From an uncultured Eubacteriales bacterium (GTDB lineage Bacteria > Bacillota > Clostridia > Oscillospirales > Oscillospiraceae), in the NCBI GenBank assembly GCA_900551995.1, contig URXW01000015.1, positions 1 through 37,785 of the forward strand: a stretch of DNA of 37,785 nucleotides, in the 5' to 3' direction. Made by a program: the position numbers and the translations under genes. Under the pieces are notes generated by a model. The model saw only the letters and a program-made list of their open reading frames with translations, ran no database searches and had not been told where the DNA came from. Position 1 is the stretch's first letter. Every line of letters begins with the position of its first letter. Of the stretch, positions 15,080 through 23,571 are shown piece after piece.

Positions 15080-17848
15080 TTACTCGATAACGGGCAAATT
15101 CTTGACCACGGCGGCGCAGCGGGGGCACAGGTCGGGGTGACCGGCATCGGCACCCACGGTGGGCAGCACCTTCCAGCAGCGGGCGCATTTCGTGCCGGCG
15201 GCGGGACGGACCGCCACGGTCTGCTCCGCGCCCACGGTCACGCGCACCTGAGAGACGATGAACAGATCCGCCAGCGCGGCGGCGTCCATGCCGGTGAGGA
15301 AATCATCGCCGGCGGTGACGGTGAGATCCACCTCCGCCTCCAGGCTCTTGCCGATGGTCTTGTCGGCACGCGCCGTCTCCAGTGCGCCGTTGACGGCGGT
15401 GCGGAGGGCGGCGATGCGCGCCCACCTCGCCATCTCCTCCTCGGAGAGAGCGTAGCCGTTGTAGGGCTGCACCATCTCGTTGAACAGGACGTTGCGCCCG
15501 TCGTCGCAGGAGCGGTGGGGCATCGCCAGCCAGATCTCGTCGCAGGTGAACGCCAGAATGGGGGCGAAGAGACGGGTCATGGCGTCGAGGATCAGGAACA
15601 GCGCGGTCTGGGCACTGCGGCGGGAGACGCCGTCCGCCTCGTCGCAGTAGAGGCGATCCTTCAGAATATCGAAGTAGAAGGAGCTGAGATCCACCACGCA
15701 GAAGTCGTTGACCATGTGGGAGACCACGTGGAACTCGTAGTTATCGTAGGCGGCATACGCCTTGGTCAGCAGGTCGTTGAGACGGGTGACCGCCCATTTG
15801 TCCAGCGGCAGCATCTCGTCCGGCTCCACCAGACGGTCGGCATCGAAGTTCACCAGATTGTCCAAGCAGAACTTGGCGGTGTTGCGGAACTTCAGATAGT
15901 TCTGGCTCAGCTGCTTGAAGATCTCATCAGAGCAGCGGACATCCACATGGTAGTCGGAGGAGCCTGCCCACAGGCGCAGCAGGTCGGCACCGTACTTGTT
16001 GAAGATCTCGGCGGGATCCATACCGTTGCCCAGAGACTTGTGCATGGCCTTGCCCTCGCCGTCCACCGTCCAGCCGTGGGTGACGCACTCCTTGAACGGT
16101 GCGCCGCGTCCCAGCGCGCCCACCGCCACCAGCAGAGAGGACTGGAACCAGCCGCGATACTGGTCAAGCCCCTCGATATACATGGTGGCAGGCCAGAAGT
16201 GCTGGTCGCGCTCCATGGCGGCGAAGTGGGTGGAGCCGGAGTCGAACCAGCCGTCCAGCGTGTCCGTCTCCTTCTCGAAGCCCGCCGCCTTGCCGCAGTG
16301 GGGGCAGGTGAAGCCCTTGGGCAGAATGTCGGCGGCGTCCATGTCGAACCATGCGTTGGAGCCCTCCTTTTCAAAGAGGGACGCCACCGCCTCGATGCTC
16401 TCCGGCGTGCAGATGGGCTTGCCGCAGTCCTTGCAGTAGAACACGGGGATGGGCAGACCCCAGCGGCGTTGGCGGCTGATGCACCAGTCGGTGCGCTCCA
16501 GGATCATGGAGCGCATACGATCCTTGCCCCATGCGGGCACCCAGCGAACAGCCTCGCAGGCGGCGATGGCATCGTCCTTGAAGGAATCCACAGAGCAGAA
16601 CCACTGGGGGGTGGCGCGGAAGATGATGGGGTTCTTGCATCGCCAGCAGTGGGGGTAGCTGTGGATGATGTCCTCGCTGGCGAACAGGGTGCCGTTGTCC
16701 TTCATGTCCTGCAAAATGACGGGGTTGGACGCATCGGTGGTCATGCCCTCGTACTTGCCGGCGTAGGCGGTGTGTTTGCCCTGATCGTCCACGGGCACCA
16801 CCATGTCCATGCCGTACCGCTTGCAGGTCACATAGTCGTCGGCACCGAAGCCGGGGGCGGTGTGGACGCAGCCCGTACCGGAGTCCATGGTGACGTAGTC
16901 CGCCAGCACCAGACGGGAGGTCTTGGGCAGGAAGGGGTGATCCGCCAGCATATTCTCAAAGAAGGAGCCGGGGTGGGTCTCCACGATCTCGTAGCTGTCG
17001 AAGCCGCCCAGCTTCATTACCTTCTCGGTGAGAGCCTCCGCCATGACGTACATTTCGCCGTTGGGAGCCTTCACCACGGCGTAGCTCTCGTCGGGGTGGA
17101 GGGCGATGGCAAGGTTGCCGGGCAGCGTCCAGATGGTGGTCGTCCAAATGACGAAGCAGAGCTTGCTCTTGTCCAGATGGGACAGCTTGCCCTGATCGTC
17201 GTGGAGGGGGAACTTCACGTAGACGGTGGTGCAGGGGTCGTCCTTATACTCGATCTCCGCCTCCGCCAGAGCCGTTTCGTCGTGGGGGCACCAGTACACG
17301 GGCTTCAAGCCCTTGTAGATATGACCGTTCTGGTACATTCTGCCGAAAACGCGCACCTCCTGCGCCTCGAAGCCGGGGTCCATGGTCTTGTAGGGGTGCT
17401 CCCAATCCCCCACCACGCCCATGCGCTTGAAGCCGTCCCGCTGAACGTCGATATAGTGGTCGGCGAACTCGTGGCAGGCGGAGCGGAACTCGGAGACGCT
17501 CATCGCCTTGTGGTTCAGCTTGTTCTGCTTGATGATGGCGGACTCGATGGGCATACCGTGGTTATCCCAGCCGGGGATATAGGGGGTGTAGTAGCCCCGC
17601 ATGGCGTACATACGGGTGATGAAGTCCTTCAGGGACTTGTTCAGGGCGTGACCCATGTGCAGCGCGCCGTTGGAGAACGGAGGGCCGTCGTGGAGGGAGA
17701 ACAGGGGCTTGCCCTCGTTCTTCTTCAGCAGCTCGTTGTAGAGGTCAAGCTCCTCCCAGTGCTTCAGCATCTCCGGCTCGCGCAGGGGCAGCCCCGCCCG
17801 CATGGGGAAACCGCTCTTGGGCATATTCAGTGTCTTTTTGTACTCCAT
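15080..17848 (-). CDS. ileS: Isoleucyl-tRNA synthetase
   Basis: 922-aa class I synthetase that charges tRNA-Ile. The HIGH motif appears as HMGH (64-67) and the KMSKS loop as AMHKS within GEGKAMHKSLGN. The editing domain lies between them. The C-terminal zinc-binding segment has CARCW ... CPRC near the end. The start ATG 17848 has AAAGGAGAAGC upstream; a longer in-frame extension runs into the T-box terminator and is rejected. Expression is controlled by the isoleucine T-box immediately upstream. Confidence 0.97.
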   Translation of the reverse strand: MEYKKTLNMPKSGFPMRAGLPLREPEMLKHWEELDLYNELLKKNEGKPLFSLHDGPPFSNGALHMGHALNKSLKDFITRMYAMRGYYTPYIPGWDNHGMPIESAIIKQNKLNHKAMSVSEFRSACHEFADHYIDVQRDGFKRMGVVGDWEHPYKTMDPGFEAQEVRVFGRMYQNGHIYKGLKPVYWCPHDETALAEAEIEYKDDPCTTVYVKFPLHDDQGKLSHLDKSKLCFVIWTTTIWTLPGNLAIALHPDESYAVVKAPNGEMYVMAEALTEKVMKLGGFDSYEIVETHPGSFFENMLADHPFLPKTSRLVLADYVTMDSGTGCVHTAPGFGADDYVTCKRYGMDMVVPVDDQGKHTAYAGKYEGMTTDASNPVILQDMKDNGTLFASEDIIHSYPHCWRCKNPIIFRATPQWFCSVDSFKDDAIAACEAVRWVPAWGKDRMRSMILERTDWCISRQRRWGLPIPVFYCKDCGKPICTPESIEAVASLFEKEGSNAWFDMDAADILPKGFTCPHCGKAAGFEKETDTLDGWFDSGSTHFAAMERDQHFWPATMYIEGLDQYRGWFQSSLLVAVGALGRGAPFKECVTHGWTVDGEGKAMHKSLGNGMDPAEIFNKYGADLLRLWAGSSDYHVDVRCSDEIFKQLSQNYLKFRNTAKFCLDNLVNFDADRLVEPDEMLPLDKWAVTRLNDLLTKAYAAYDNYEFHVVSHMVNDFCVVDLSSFYFDILKDRLYCDEADGVSRRSAQTALFLILDAMTRLFAPILAFTCDEIWLAMPHRSCDDGRNVLFNEMVQPYNGYALSEEEMARWARIAALRTAVNGALETARADKTIGKSLEAEVDLTVTAGDDFLTGMDAAALADLFIVSQVRVTVGAEQTVAVRPAAGTKCARCWKVLPTVGADAGHPDLCPRCAAVVKNLPVIE

Positions 17849-17880
17849 GTTGCTTCTCCTTTTATCGAAAGTTCTTGAAA

Positions 17881-17923
17881 ACAAAAATAAAAACGGCTCT
17901 GTCTCCTCAAGAGACAGAGCCGT
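17881..17923 (-). terminator. T-box regulated terminator
   Basis: 13-bp stem (17893-17905 with 17911-17923) followed on the minus strand by a T-rich run (17881-17892), ending 33 bases before the ileS start codon. Confidence 0.92.
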
Positions 17924-18162
17924 GATAAACGGTCCCTGCGGTACCACTCTCGTTGCCGCAGCGCGGCCACTCGCTCCCCCACAAGATGGGGCGGGGAGAT
18001 GGTAACGGCTCCCTGTGCCGTCCGCGCTTACTCGGTGAGCTTTCAGGCGGATGCTCCGGGGTGATGTTCGCTATCTGCGTCCCGTCCGCCTTGCACCAAA
18101 CGGCGGCTCTCTTCGCGTGGACGCGAGGCACTACTTGTCCCCTTCATCGCAGATCCAATATT
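17881..18162 (-). promoter_or_regulatory. T-box riboswitch, isoleucine specific (ileS leader)
   Basis: The transcript leader contains the T-box core AGAGTGGTACCGCA (17937-17950, minus strand), which pairs with the acceptor end of uncharged tRNA. It is followed by a strong terminator. In Stem I the sequence GAACATCAC places codon ATC (18063-18065) as the probable specifier, consistent with Ile. Uncharged tRNA-Ile would favour the antiterminator and switch on ileS. Confidence 0.93.
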
Positions 18163-18168
18163 GGTGCC

Positions 18169-18197
18169 AATGTAGCACGGTTCGGGAAAAATGTCAA
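18169..18197 (-). promoter_or_regulatory. Promoter of the T-box-ileS transcript
   Basis: Consensus TTGACA (18192-18197), 17-base spacer, TACATT (18169-18174) preceded by TGC (extended -10). It lies just downstream of hemW, so ileS is an independent unit. Confidence 0.8.
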
Positions 18198-18238
18198 GAG
18201 GGAAGGTGAAAATGGCGGGCTTTCCGGGGTGTTTTCGG

Positions 18239-19435
18239 CTAAATTATACGATAATCGCCCTTCGCCGCCGCCTGTTCCCGGCGTATTTTCTCCGAGGCGA
18301 GGGCTTCCTCCAACGCCACGATGATGCTGTTGGACACCAGGAAGCCGCGGGGCGTGAGACGCCAGCCCTGCTCCGTCCGGGTCGCCAGACCCGCCCCCTC
18401 GTATTGCAGGAACAGCTCCTCCATGGGCTGAAAACGCTGGCGGTATGTCAGCTCGAAGTGGCGGCGGTCGATGCCCTCCGCCGTGCGGAGGGAGAGCATG
18501 ACGTATTCGTAGTCGCGGGTCAGCGTATCGTCGGACTCCGACTCGGAGAGCACCAGCCTGCCGGAGAGGTAGCTGTCCAGATCGCGGATGTAGGCGTAGC
18601 GCACGCCGCCGAAGTCGGAGTGGGCACCGGGCCCGAAGCCGGCGTATTCCTCCATGTGCCAGTATTTCAGATTGTGGCGGGAGGCGAAGCCGGGGCGGGC
18701 GAAGTTGGAGATCTCGTACTGGCCGTAGCCGTTTTGCTCCAGCAGCGTGACGGCGTAGAGGTACATATCCGCCTGGGTATCGTCATCGGGGAAAGTCTCC
18801 GTCAGGCGACGCTCGTACAGCGGCGTGTTCGGCTCCAGCTTCAGCCCGTAGCAGGACAGGTGCTCGGGGTGCAGTGCCACGGCCGCGGAGAGGGTGTCCT
18901 GCCACTGCTGCATGGTCTGGCCGGGGAGACCGTAGATGAGGTCGAGGCTCACGTTCCGGAAGCCCGCCTTACGCACGGCGGTGACGGATTCCTGCACCTG
19001 CCGGAAGGTGTGGACGCGCCCGACGGCGCGGAGCAGACCGTCGTCCGCCGACTGGACGCCCAGAGAGATGCGGTTGAAGCCGGCACGGCGCAGGGCGCGG
19101 AGGGACTTGACATCGCAGGCGGAGTCGGGGTTCGCCTCCAGCGTGATCTCCGCCGCCGGCGACACGTCGAAGCGTTTGCGGAGGGCACGGAGGAGCTTGG
19201 AGAGACGGCGGCTGCCCAGATAGCTGGGGGTGCCGCCGCCGAAGTAGATGGTATCGACGCGGTGGGCGGAGGCGCGGGGAGCGACCTCCTCCATGTGGCG
19301 GAGGAGGGCGGCGGTGTAATCGTCCATCTTCGCCTCGCTGTGGGGCAGGGAGTAGAAGTCGCAGTAGGCGCACTTCTGGCGGCAGAAGGGGATATGGACG
19401 TACAGCCCCAGGGGGGATCTTTCTCTCTTCATCAT
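18239..19435 (-). CDS. hemW: Radical SAM protein HemW (heme chaperone family)
   Basis: 398-aa radical SAM enzyme. The cluster-binding cysteines are Cys18, Cys22 and Cys25 (CRQKCAYCDF), then YFGGGTPS for SAM binding and the family segment LSCYGLKLEPNTPLYERR. The extra cysteine that distinguishes true coproporphyrinogen dehydrogenase (HemN, CxxxCxxCxC) is replaced by Phe, which supports HemW. The HemW_C domain follows (EGIDRRHFELTYRQRF). In known systems HemW binds heme; in anaerobes without heme genes nearby its target is uncertain. The start overlaps the ferredoxin stop (ATGA). No heme genes are in the window. Confidence 0.93.
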   Translation of the reverse strand: MMKRERSPLGLYVHIPFCRQKCAYCDFYSLPHSEAKMDDYTAALLRHMEEVAPRASAHRVDTIYFGGGTPSYLGSRRLSKLLRALRKRFDVSPAAEITLEANPDSACDVKSLRALRRAGFNRISLGVQSADDGLLRAVGRVHTFRQVQESVTAVRKAGFRNVSLDLIYGLPGQTMQQWQDTLSAAVALHPEHLSCYGLKLEPNTPLYERRLTETFPDDDTQADMYLYAVTLLEQNGYGQYEISNFARPGFASRHNLKYWHMEEYAGFGPGAHSDFGGVRYAYIRDLDSYLSGRLVLSESESDDTLTRDYEYVMLSLRTAEGIDRRHFELTYRQRFQPMEELFLQYEGAGLATRTEQGWRLTPRGFLVSNSIIVALEEALASEKIRREQAAAKGDYRII

Positions 19436-19671
19436 TCACGCACCTGCGGCGGCAGGATGGTCACGGCATCGTAAAAGCAGTTGACCTTGCAGCTGCGGCA
19501 GCCGATACAGTCACGCTGCACCACCTCGTAAATGCCGTCCTGCCGCTGGAGGATGCACTTCATGGGGCAGAACATGGCGCACCAGCCGCAGCCGGTGCAG
19601 CTCACCGGGTCGATGACCGCCAGCTGCACCGCCTTGCGTCCGAAGGGGTGGGCGGGATCGTGATCGTACAT
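19432..19671 (-). CDS. 2[4Fe-4S] ferredoxin-type protein
   Basis: 79-aa ferredoxin with two motifs, Cys25/28/31/35 (CTGCGWCAMFC) and Cys55/58/61/65 (CIGCRSCKVNC), each followed by a hydrophobic turn. Each quartet has Cys at the fourth place but followed by Pro only in the first (CPMK versus CFYD). ATG 19671 has AAAGGAAG nine bases before it. It is the first gene of an operon and translationally coupled to HemW, so it may be an electron or cluster donor to that protein (inference). Confidence 0.88.
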   Translation of the reverse strand: MYDHDPAHPFGRKAVQLAVIDPVSCTGCGWCAMFCPMKCILQRQDGIYEVVQRDCIGCRSCKVNCFYDAVTILPPQVRE

Positions 19672-19705
19672 GGCTGAGCACTTCCTTTCCTCGTTTTTCC
19701 CGTCT

Positions 19706-19734
19706 ATTATAGACGCTTTTTCCGCCGTTGACAA
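19706..19734 (-). promoter_or_regulatory. Sigma-A promoter of ferredoxin-hemW
   Basis: TTGTCA (19729-19734), 17-base spacer, consensus TATAAT (19706-19711) on the minus strand. The -10 lies in the 13-base near-palindrome GTCTATTATAGAC. Confidence 0.85.
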
Positions 19735-19764
19735 GTATAGGGGCGGCGGAATCGGCGCATATTA
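19735..19764 (+). promoter_or_regulatory. Sigma-G-type forespore promoter of spoVAC
   Basis: GTATA (19735-19739), exactly 18 bases, then CATATTA (19758-19764). This fits the sigma-G pattern GHATR/GYATR-N18-CATNHTA at every fixed position. It implies a very short leader before the AAGGGATG ribosome site and GTG 19786. Confidence 0.7.
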
Positions 19765-19785
19765 CGCGGGAAGGGATGTGATGGC

Positions 19786-20217
19786 GTGACACCGAAGGAA
19801 TATGACGCGCTGGTGCGGCAGCTGTCGCCACGCTCGCCCATTTACAAGGACACGGCGTTGGCGTTCGCCGTGGGCGGCGGTATCTGTACGCTGGGGCAGC
19901 TGATCGGAAGGCTGTGGGAGCAGCTGGGGCTGACGGCGCAGGAGGCGGGCACCGCCACGGCGGTGACGCTGGTGTTTCTGTCCGTGGCGCTGACATCGCT
20001 GGGGCTGTACCACCGGCTGGCACGGTACGCCGGAGCGGGCACGCTGGTGCCCATTACGGGGTTTGCCAACGCGGTGGCCTCCCCCGCTATCGACTTCCGG
20101 GCGGAGGGACTGGTGACGGGGACGGCGGTGAAGATGTTCACCGTGGCGGGACCGGTGATCGTATACGGCACGGCAGCCAGCGTGGTGTACGGGCTGGCGT
20201 TGTATCTGCTGGGGTGA
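19786..20217 (+). CDS. spoVAC: Stage V sporulation protein AC
   Basis: 143-aa membrane protein of the SpoVA channel that moves calcium-dipicolinate into the spore and out during germination. The hydrophobic segments start at FAVGGGICTLGQLIG. The SpoVAC hallmark GAGTLVPITGFANAVASPAID is followed by AEGLVTGTAVKMF and a last membrane helix. The start is a GTG 19786, inside a tiny ATG-GCG-TGA reading frame, with AAGGGATG upstream. Unusually it stands alone: spoVAD and spoVAE do not follow, and a terminator lies five bases past the stop. Confidence 0.9.
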   Translation: MTPKEYDALVRQLSPRSPIYKDTALAFAVGGGICTLGQLIGRLWEQLGLTAQEAGTATAVTLVFLSVALTSLGLYHRLARYAGAGTLVPITGFANAVASPAIDFRAEGLVTGTAVKMFTVAGPVIVYGTAASVVYGLALYLLG

Positions 20218-20221
20218 AAGG

Positions 20222-20251
20222 AAAAAGAACCGTCCAAGGACGGTTCTTTTT
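20222..20251. terminator. Bidirectional terminator, spoVAC / P-loop gene
   Basis: 14-bp perfect stem (20222-20235, 20238-20251) with A5 and T5 ends, between convergent genes. Confidence 0.9.
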
Positions 20252-20269
20252 GTATTTCGGATAAAGACC

Positions 20270-20680
20270 TCAGATGTACTGGCGCATACCCTCGGTGGCG
20301 GTATCCTCTTCCGCGCTGACGGTGACGGTGAACTTCACGCCGTTCTTCTCGCTGAAGCGATCCAGCCAGTGGAGGAACGTCTCGACTGCCTGCAGGTCGG
20401 TGCTGCCGGCGATCTTGCAGAGGTTGTCCACGAACACATGAGAAATATCGTAATTGCCCGCGTACAGACCGCAGAGGAAGCCGCGCAGGCACTCAAAAGA
20501 ATCCACGTTATACTCACCGGCGTTGACCAGACGCACGTTATAGCTGACGTCGTAGGTCATATCGCCCTTCGGCTCGATACATACAACACTGCCGCCTTCC
20601 GATCCCACGCTGTTGTGGATCAGTTCGATGAGCTGCTTCGTCTTGCCGGCACCGTTGGCACCCATGATCAATCTAACCAT
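20270..20680 (-). CDS. Small P-loop NTP-binding protein of unknown function
   Basis: 136-aa protein with an intact Walker A, GANGAGKTK (7-15), and a hydrophobic VFVDNL that could be Walker B. No further domain is visible, and the sequence after residue 100 (FTVTVSAEEDTATEGM) is strand-like. It is too short for a full AAA or RecA module. I do not recognise a named family; similar proteins occur in Clostridia as hypothetical ATP-binding proteins (recollection, not searched). ATG 20680 has AAAGGAG nine bases before it. It is monocistronic with its own promoter. Confidence 0.82.
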   Translation of the reverse strand: MVRLIMGANGAGKTKQLIELIHNSVGSEGGSVVCIEPKGDMTYDVSYNVRLVNAGEYNVDSFECLRGFLCGLYAGNYDISHVFVDNLCKIAGSTDLQAVETFLHWLDRFSEKNGVKFTVTVSAEEDTATEGMRQYI

Positions 20681-20722
20681 AAGAAATCACTCCTTTGTCT
20701 TTGGTGGTTTCCACCTGTGTAC

Positions 20723-20751
20723 AGCATACCATACTGTCGGGAAAATAGCAA
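20723..20751 (-). promoter_or_regulatory. Promoter of the P-loop gene
   Basis: TTGCTA (20746-20751), 17-base spacer, TATGCT (20723-20728) preceded by TGG (extended -10). Confidence 0.55.
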
Positions 20752-20783
20752 TGCAGAAAAAGCAAACTATTTTTTGGTGAATT

Positions 20784-22121
20784 TTACTTTTCCAGCTTAC
20801 GCAGCAGCTGACCGCGCAGCTCCTCGTAGCCCGGCTTGCCCAGCAGGGCGAACATATTCTTCTTGTACGCCTCCACGCCGGGCTGGTCGAAGGGGTTCAC
20901 GTCCAGCAGGTAGCCGGAGAGGCCGCAGGCGTACTCGAAGAAGTAGATCAGACCGCCCAGCGTCTCCTCGTCAACGGAGCCGGTGCGGAGGGTGACGTTG
21001 GGGACGCCGCCCTCCACGTGCGCCAGCAGCGTGCCGTCCATCGCCTGCCGGCAGATGAAGTCCATGCTCTTGCCCGCCAAAAAGTTCAGACCGTCGCCGT
21101 TGCCCTCGTCGTAGGGGACGGGGTTCTCGTGGCGGGACGCGCCGAAGCGCACCACCGTCTCGAACAGGTGACGCTCCCCCTGCTGGATGTACTGCCCCAT
21201 GGAGTGCAGGTCGGCGGTGAACTCCACGCTGGCGGGGAACAGTCCCTTGTTCTCCTTGCCCTCGGACTCGCCGTACAGCTGCTTCCACCACTCGGACATG
21301 AAGCGGAAGGACGGCTCGTAGGCGGCGAGAAGCTCGATCTTCTTGCCGCTGCGGTACAGCTCGTACCGGGCGGCGGCGTACTGCCACGCGGGGTTGGCGG
21401 TCATGTCCGCCTGCGCGCAGGTGTGCATCATGTCCGCCGCGCCCTTCAGCAGCGCGTCAACGTCGATGCCCGCCACGGCGATGGGCAGCAGACCCACGAC
21501 GGTGAGGACGCTGTAACGCCCGCCGATGTTATCGGGCACCACGAACTCCTCGTAGCCCTTGTCGTCCGCCAGAGACTTCAACGCGCCCTTGTGGGCGTCG
21601 GTGGTGGCGTAGATGCGCTTCGATGCGCCCTCGGCACCGTATTTCTTCTCCAGCAGCTCGCGGAAGAAGCGGAACGCCACGGCAGGCTCCGTGGTGGTGC
21701 CGGACTTGGAGATGACGTTCACGGAGAAGTCCACGCCGTCCACCAGCTCCATCACCTCGGTGAGTGCGTCGGAGCTGAGTCCGTTGCCGATGAAGTAGAT
21801 GTTGGGGGTGTCCTTCTTTTTCAGATTGTAGTTGGGGGAGCGGAGGCACTCGATGACGCCGCGGGCACCCAGATAGGAGCCGCCGATGCCGATGACCACC
21901 AGAGCCTGTGAGTCGGACTGAATACGCTCGGCAGCCGCCTTTACGCGCTTTAGCTCCTCCCTGTCGATGTTCTCCGGCAGGTGCACCCAGCCGGTGAACT
22001 CGCCGCCTGCGCCGCTGCCCGTTTGCAGACGGTCATGGGCGATGCGGAGACGGGGGGACAGTGCCGCCTCGTAGGGCAGGGGGAGAAAGCTGGTGACGTT
22101 TTGCAGATCGACCTGTATCAT
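20784..22121 (-). CDS. pgi: Glucose-6-phosphate isomerase
   Basis: 445-aa glycolytic enzyme interconverting glucose-6-phosphate and fructose-6-phosphate, of the short bacterial type. The family signatures are ALVVIGIGGSYLGARG, ISKSGTTTEPA (sugar-phosphate site) and GGRYSVLTVVGLLPIAVAG. The start ATG 22121 has AAGGAGG upstream; an in-frame extension of 17 codons has no such site. There is no clear sigma-A promoter; a weak TTGTTT-N17-TACGAT overlaps the dacF terminator's T-run, and a 9-base imperfect inverted repeat (22141-22149, 22162-22170) lies in the leader. Confidence 0.96.
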   Translation of the reverse strand: MIQVDLQNVTSFLPLPYEAALSPRLRIAHDRLQTGSGAGGEFTGWVHLPENIDREELKRVKAAAERIQSDSQALVVIGIGGSYLGARGVIECLRSPNYNLKKKDTPNIYFIGNGLSSDALTEVMELVDGVDFSVNVISKSGTTTEPAVAFRFFRELLEKKYGAEGASKRIYATTDAHKGALKSLADDKGYEEFVVPDNIGGRYSVLTVVGLLPIAVAGIDVDALLKGAADMMHTCAQADMTANPAWQYAAARYELYRSGKKIELLAAYEPSFRFMSEWWKQLYGESEGKENKGLFPASVEFTADLHSMGQYIQQGERHLFETVVRFGASRHENPVPYDEGNGDGLNFLAGKSMDFICRQAMDGTLLAHVEGGVPNVTLRTGSVDEETLGGLIYFFEYACGLSGYLLDVNPFDQPGVEAYKKNMFALLGKPGYEELRGQLLRKLEK

Positions 22122-22181
22122 ACGTATGTACCTCCTTGCAGTACGGTAGATTCGATTTGCCCTATCGTACAACGTTTCCGG

Positions 22182-22227
22182 GAAAAAAACAAGGGGAAAA
22201 TCGGCACAAAACCACCGATTTTCCCCT
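22182..22227 (-). terminator. dacF terminator
   Basis: 13-bp stem (22192-22204 with 22215-22227) six bases past the dacF stop, followed on the minus strand by a T-rich run down to about 22182. Confidence 0.88.
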
Positions 22228-22232
22228 GTGCT

Positions 22233-23375
22233 CTACGACGCGAACACCGCCATGCGGAGGAGATCCGTGAACATACGGCTCCACGTGCGGGAGGGAACGT
22301 CCTCCGCCGCCAGCACCGGCACCGTCAGCAGCTCCTCCCCGCCGCTGCACAGCGTCAGCGTGCCCACCGGCTGTCCCGCCGCCACAGGCGACGTGAGCGT
22401 ATCCGGCAGCGTCAAGTGACGCTCCAGAGAGGACGCTTTCGTTTTCTCCACCACGGCGGTGGTGCCCTCGGCGGGCAGCGTCAGGGACACCGTCTCCCGC
22501 TCCCCCATGGTAACGGGCAGGACGGGCAGCGGTTCCTCCGGCGCGGCGGACACCAGCGTGTAGGCGGAGAAGCCGTAGTTCAGCAGAGCCTTGGCGTCGG
22601 TGTTCCGCTTGTCGCTGCTCTCCCCCTTCATCACCGCGGCGATCAGCTCCATGCCGTCGCGCTCCGCCGTGGCACTGATGCAGTAGCCGGCGGAGACGGT
22701 GTAGCCGGTTTTTAAGCCGGTGGCACCGTCGTACCAGCGGATGAGCTTGTTGGTGTTCGCCAGATCGAAGGTGCCGTTCCGGATGGAGTCCGTCCAGATG
22801 GTGGTGAAGCGGCGGATGTCCGGATGGCGCGTCAGCAGCTCGCGGCTCATCACCGCCACGTCGTGGGCGGAGGTCACGTGACCCGACGCCGTCAGCCCGG
22901 TGGGGTTGACGAAATGGGTGTCGTCCATGCCGAGACCCCGTGCACGGTTGTTCATCTGCTCCACGAACAGCTCCGTGACGCCGGAGACCTTTTCCGCCAG
23001 TGCCACCGCGGCGTCGTTGCCGGAGGAGACGCAGACGCACTTGAGAAGCTCCTCCACGGTGATGCGCTCGCCCTCCGACAAGAACACCTGACTGCCGCCC
23101 ATGCCGGCGGCGTTGGCGGAGACCGTCACCACGTCGTCGTAGGAGAGCGCGCCGCTGTCGATGGCGTCCATGGTCAGAAGGAGCGTCATAATCTTCGTGA
23201 CGCTTGCCGGCTCCAGCTTCTCGTGCTCGTTTTGGGCGAAGAGGATCGTGCCGGTGGTTTTTTCCATCAGCAGCGCGGCGCGGGAGGTCAGCGGCAGCTC
23301 CACCGCCGCGGCGCGGACCGGCAGCAGCGCGGCGAGGAAGAGAAGAAGGAAAAGCGGGGCTATGGGCTTTTTCAT
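22233..23375 (-). CDS. dacF: D-alanyl-D-alanine carboxypeptidase (DacF/PBP5 family)
   Basis: 380-aa low-molecular-weight penicillin-binding protein. The signal peptide is MKKPIAPLFLLLFLAALLPV, probably cut after the Ala stretch near residue 24. Active-site motifs are Ser58-x-x-Lys61 (ASVTK), Ser118-Gly-Asn120 and a KTG box (GLKTGYT). The C-terminal PBP5-type beta domain follows (VLPVTMGERETVSL). It trims the stem pentapeptide of peptidoglycan. Close relatives in Bacillus are DacA and sporulation DacF; the sporulation assignment is inference from surrounding spore genes. ATG 23375 has GGAGG eight bases upstream. There is no membrane anchor helix of obvious length at the C-terminus. Confidence 0.92.
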   Translation of the reverse strand: MKKPIAPLFLLLFLAALLPVRAAAVELPLTSRAALLMEKTTGTILFAQNEHEKLEPASVTKIMTLLLTMDAIDSGALSYDDVVTVSANAAGMGGSQVFLSEGERITVEELLKCVCVSSGNDAAVALAEKVSGVTELFVEQMNNRARGLGMDDTHFVNPTGLTASGHVTSAHDVAVMSRELLTRHPDIRRFTTIWTDSIRNGTFDLANTNKLIRWYDGATGLKTGYTVSAGYCISATAERDGMELIAAVMKGESSDKRNTDAKALLNYGFSAYTLVSAAPEEPLPVLPVTMGERETVSLTLPAEGTTAVVEKTKASSLERHLTLPDTLTSPVAAGQPVGTLTLCSGGEELLTVPVLAAEDVPSRTWSRMFTDLLRMAVFAS

Positions 23376-23451
23376 ACGGTCGCCTCCATGTGTTTTTTTT
23401 ATGGGTATGCTGCGGGACAAGATGTTCATGCCCTTTCGACAGAATTTCCGG

Positions 23452-23480
23452 TTGCAAAACGGCGGATGATGTGATACAAT
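23452..23480 (+). promoter_or_regulatory. tRNA-Gly promoter
   Basis: TTGCAA (23452-23457), 17-base spacer, TACAAT (23475-23480), 17 bases before the tRNA. Confidence 0.85.
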
Positions 23481-23497
23481 AGCCCGGTAAGTGACGT

Positions 23498-23571
23498 GCA
23501 GGGTTGGTATATCGGTATTACAGCGGCTTCCCAAGCCGTTAAGGCGGGTTCGACTCCCGTACCCTGCTCCA
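23498..23571 (+). tRNA. tRNA-Gly (anticodon CCC)
   Basis: Acceptor arms GCAGGGT and ACCCTGC pair perfectly. The anticodon loop TTCCCAA gives CCC, the stem is GCGGC/GCCGT with one wobble, the T-loop is GGTTCGACTCC, and CCA is encoded. Confidence 0.95.

Noticed and set aside
14957..17878. Very long plus-strand open frame antisense to ileS
   Set aside because: Shadow of high-GC codon bias: the minus strand encodes complete IleRS with T-box control, and the plus frame has Val/Gly/His-rich composition, no ribosome site and no domain.
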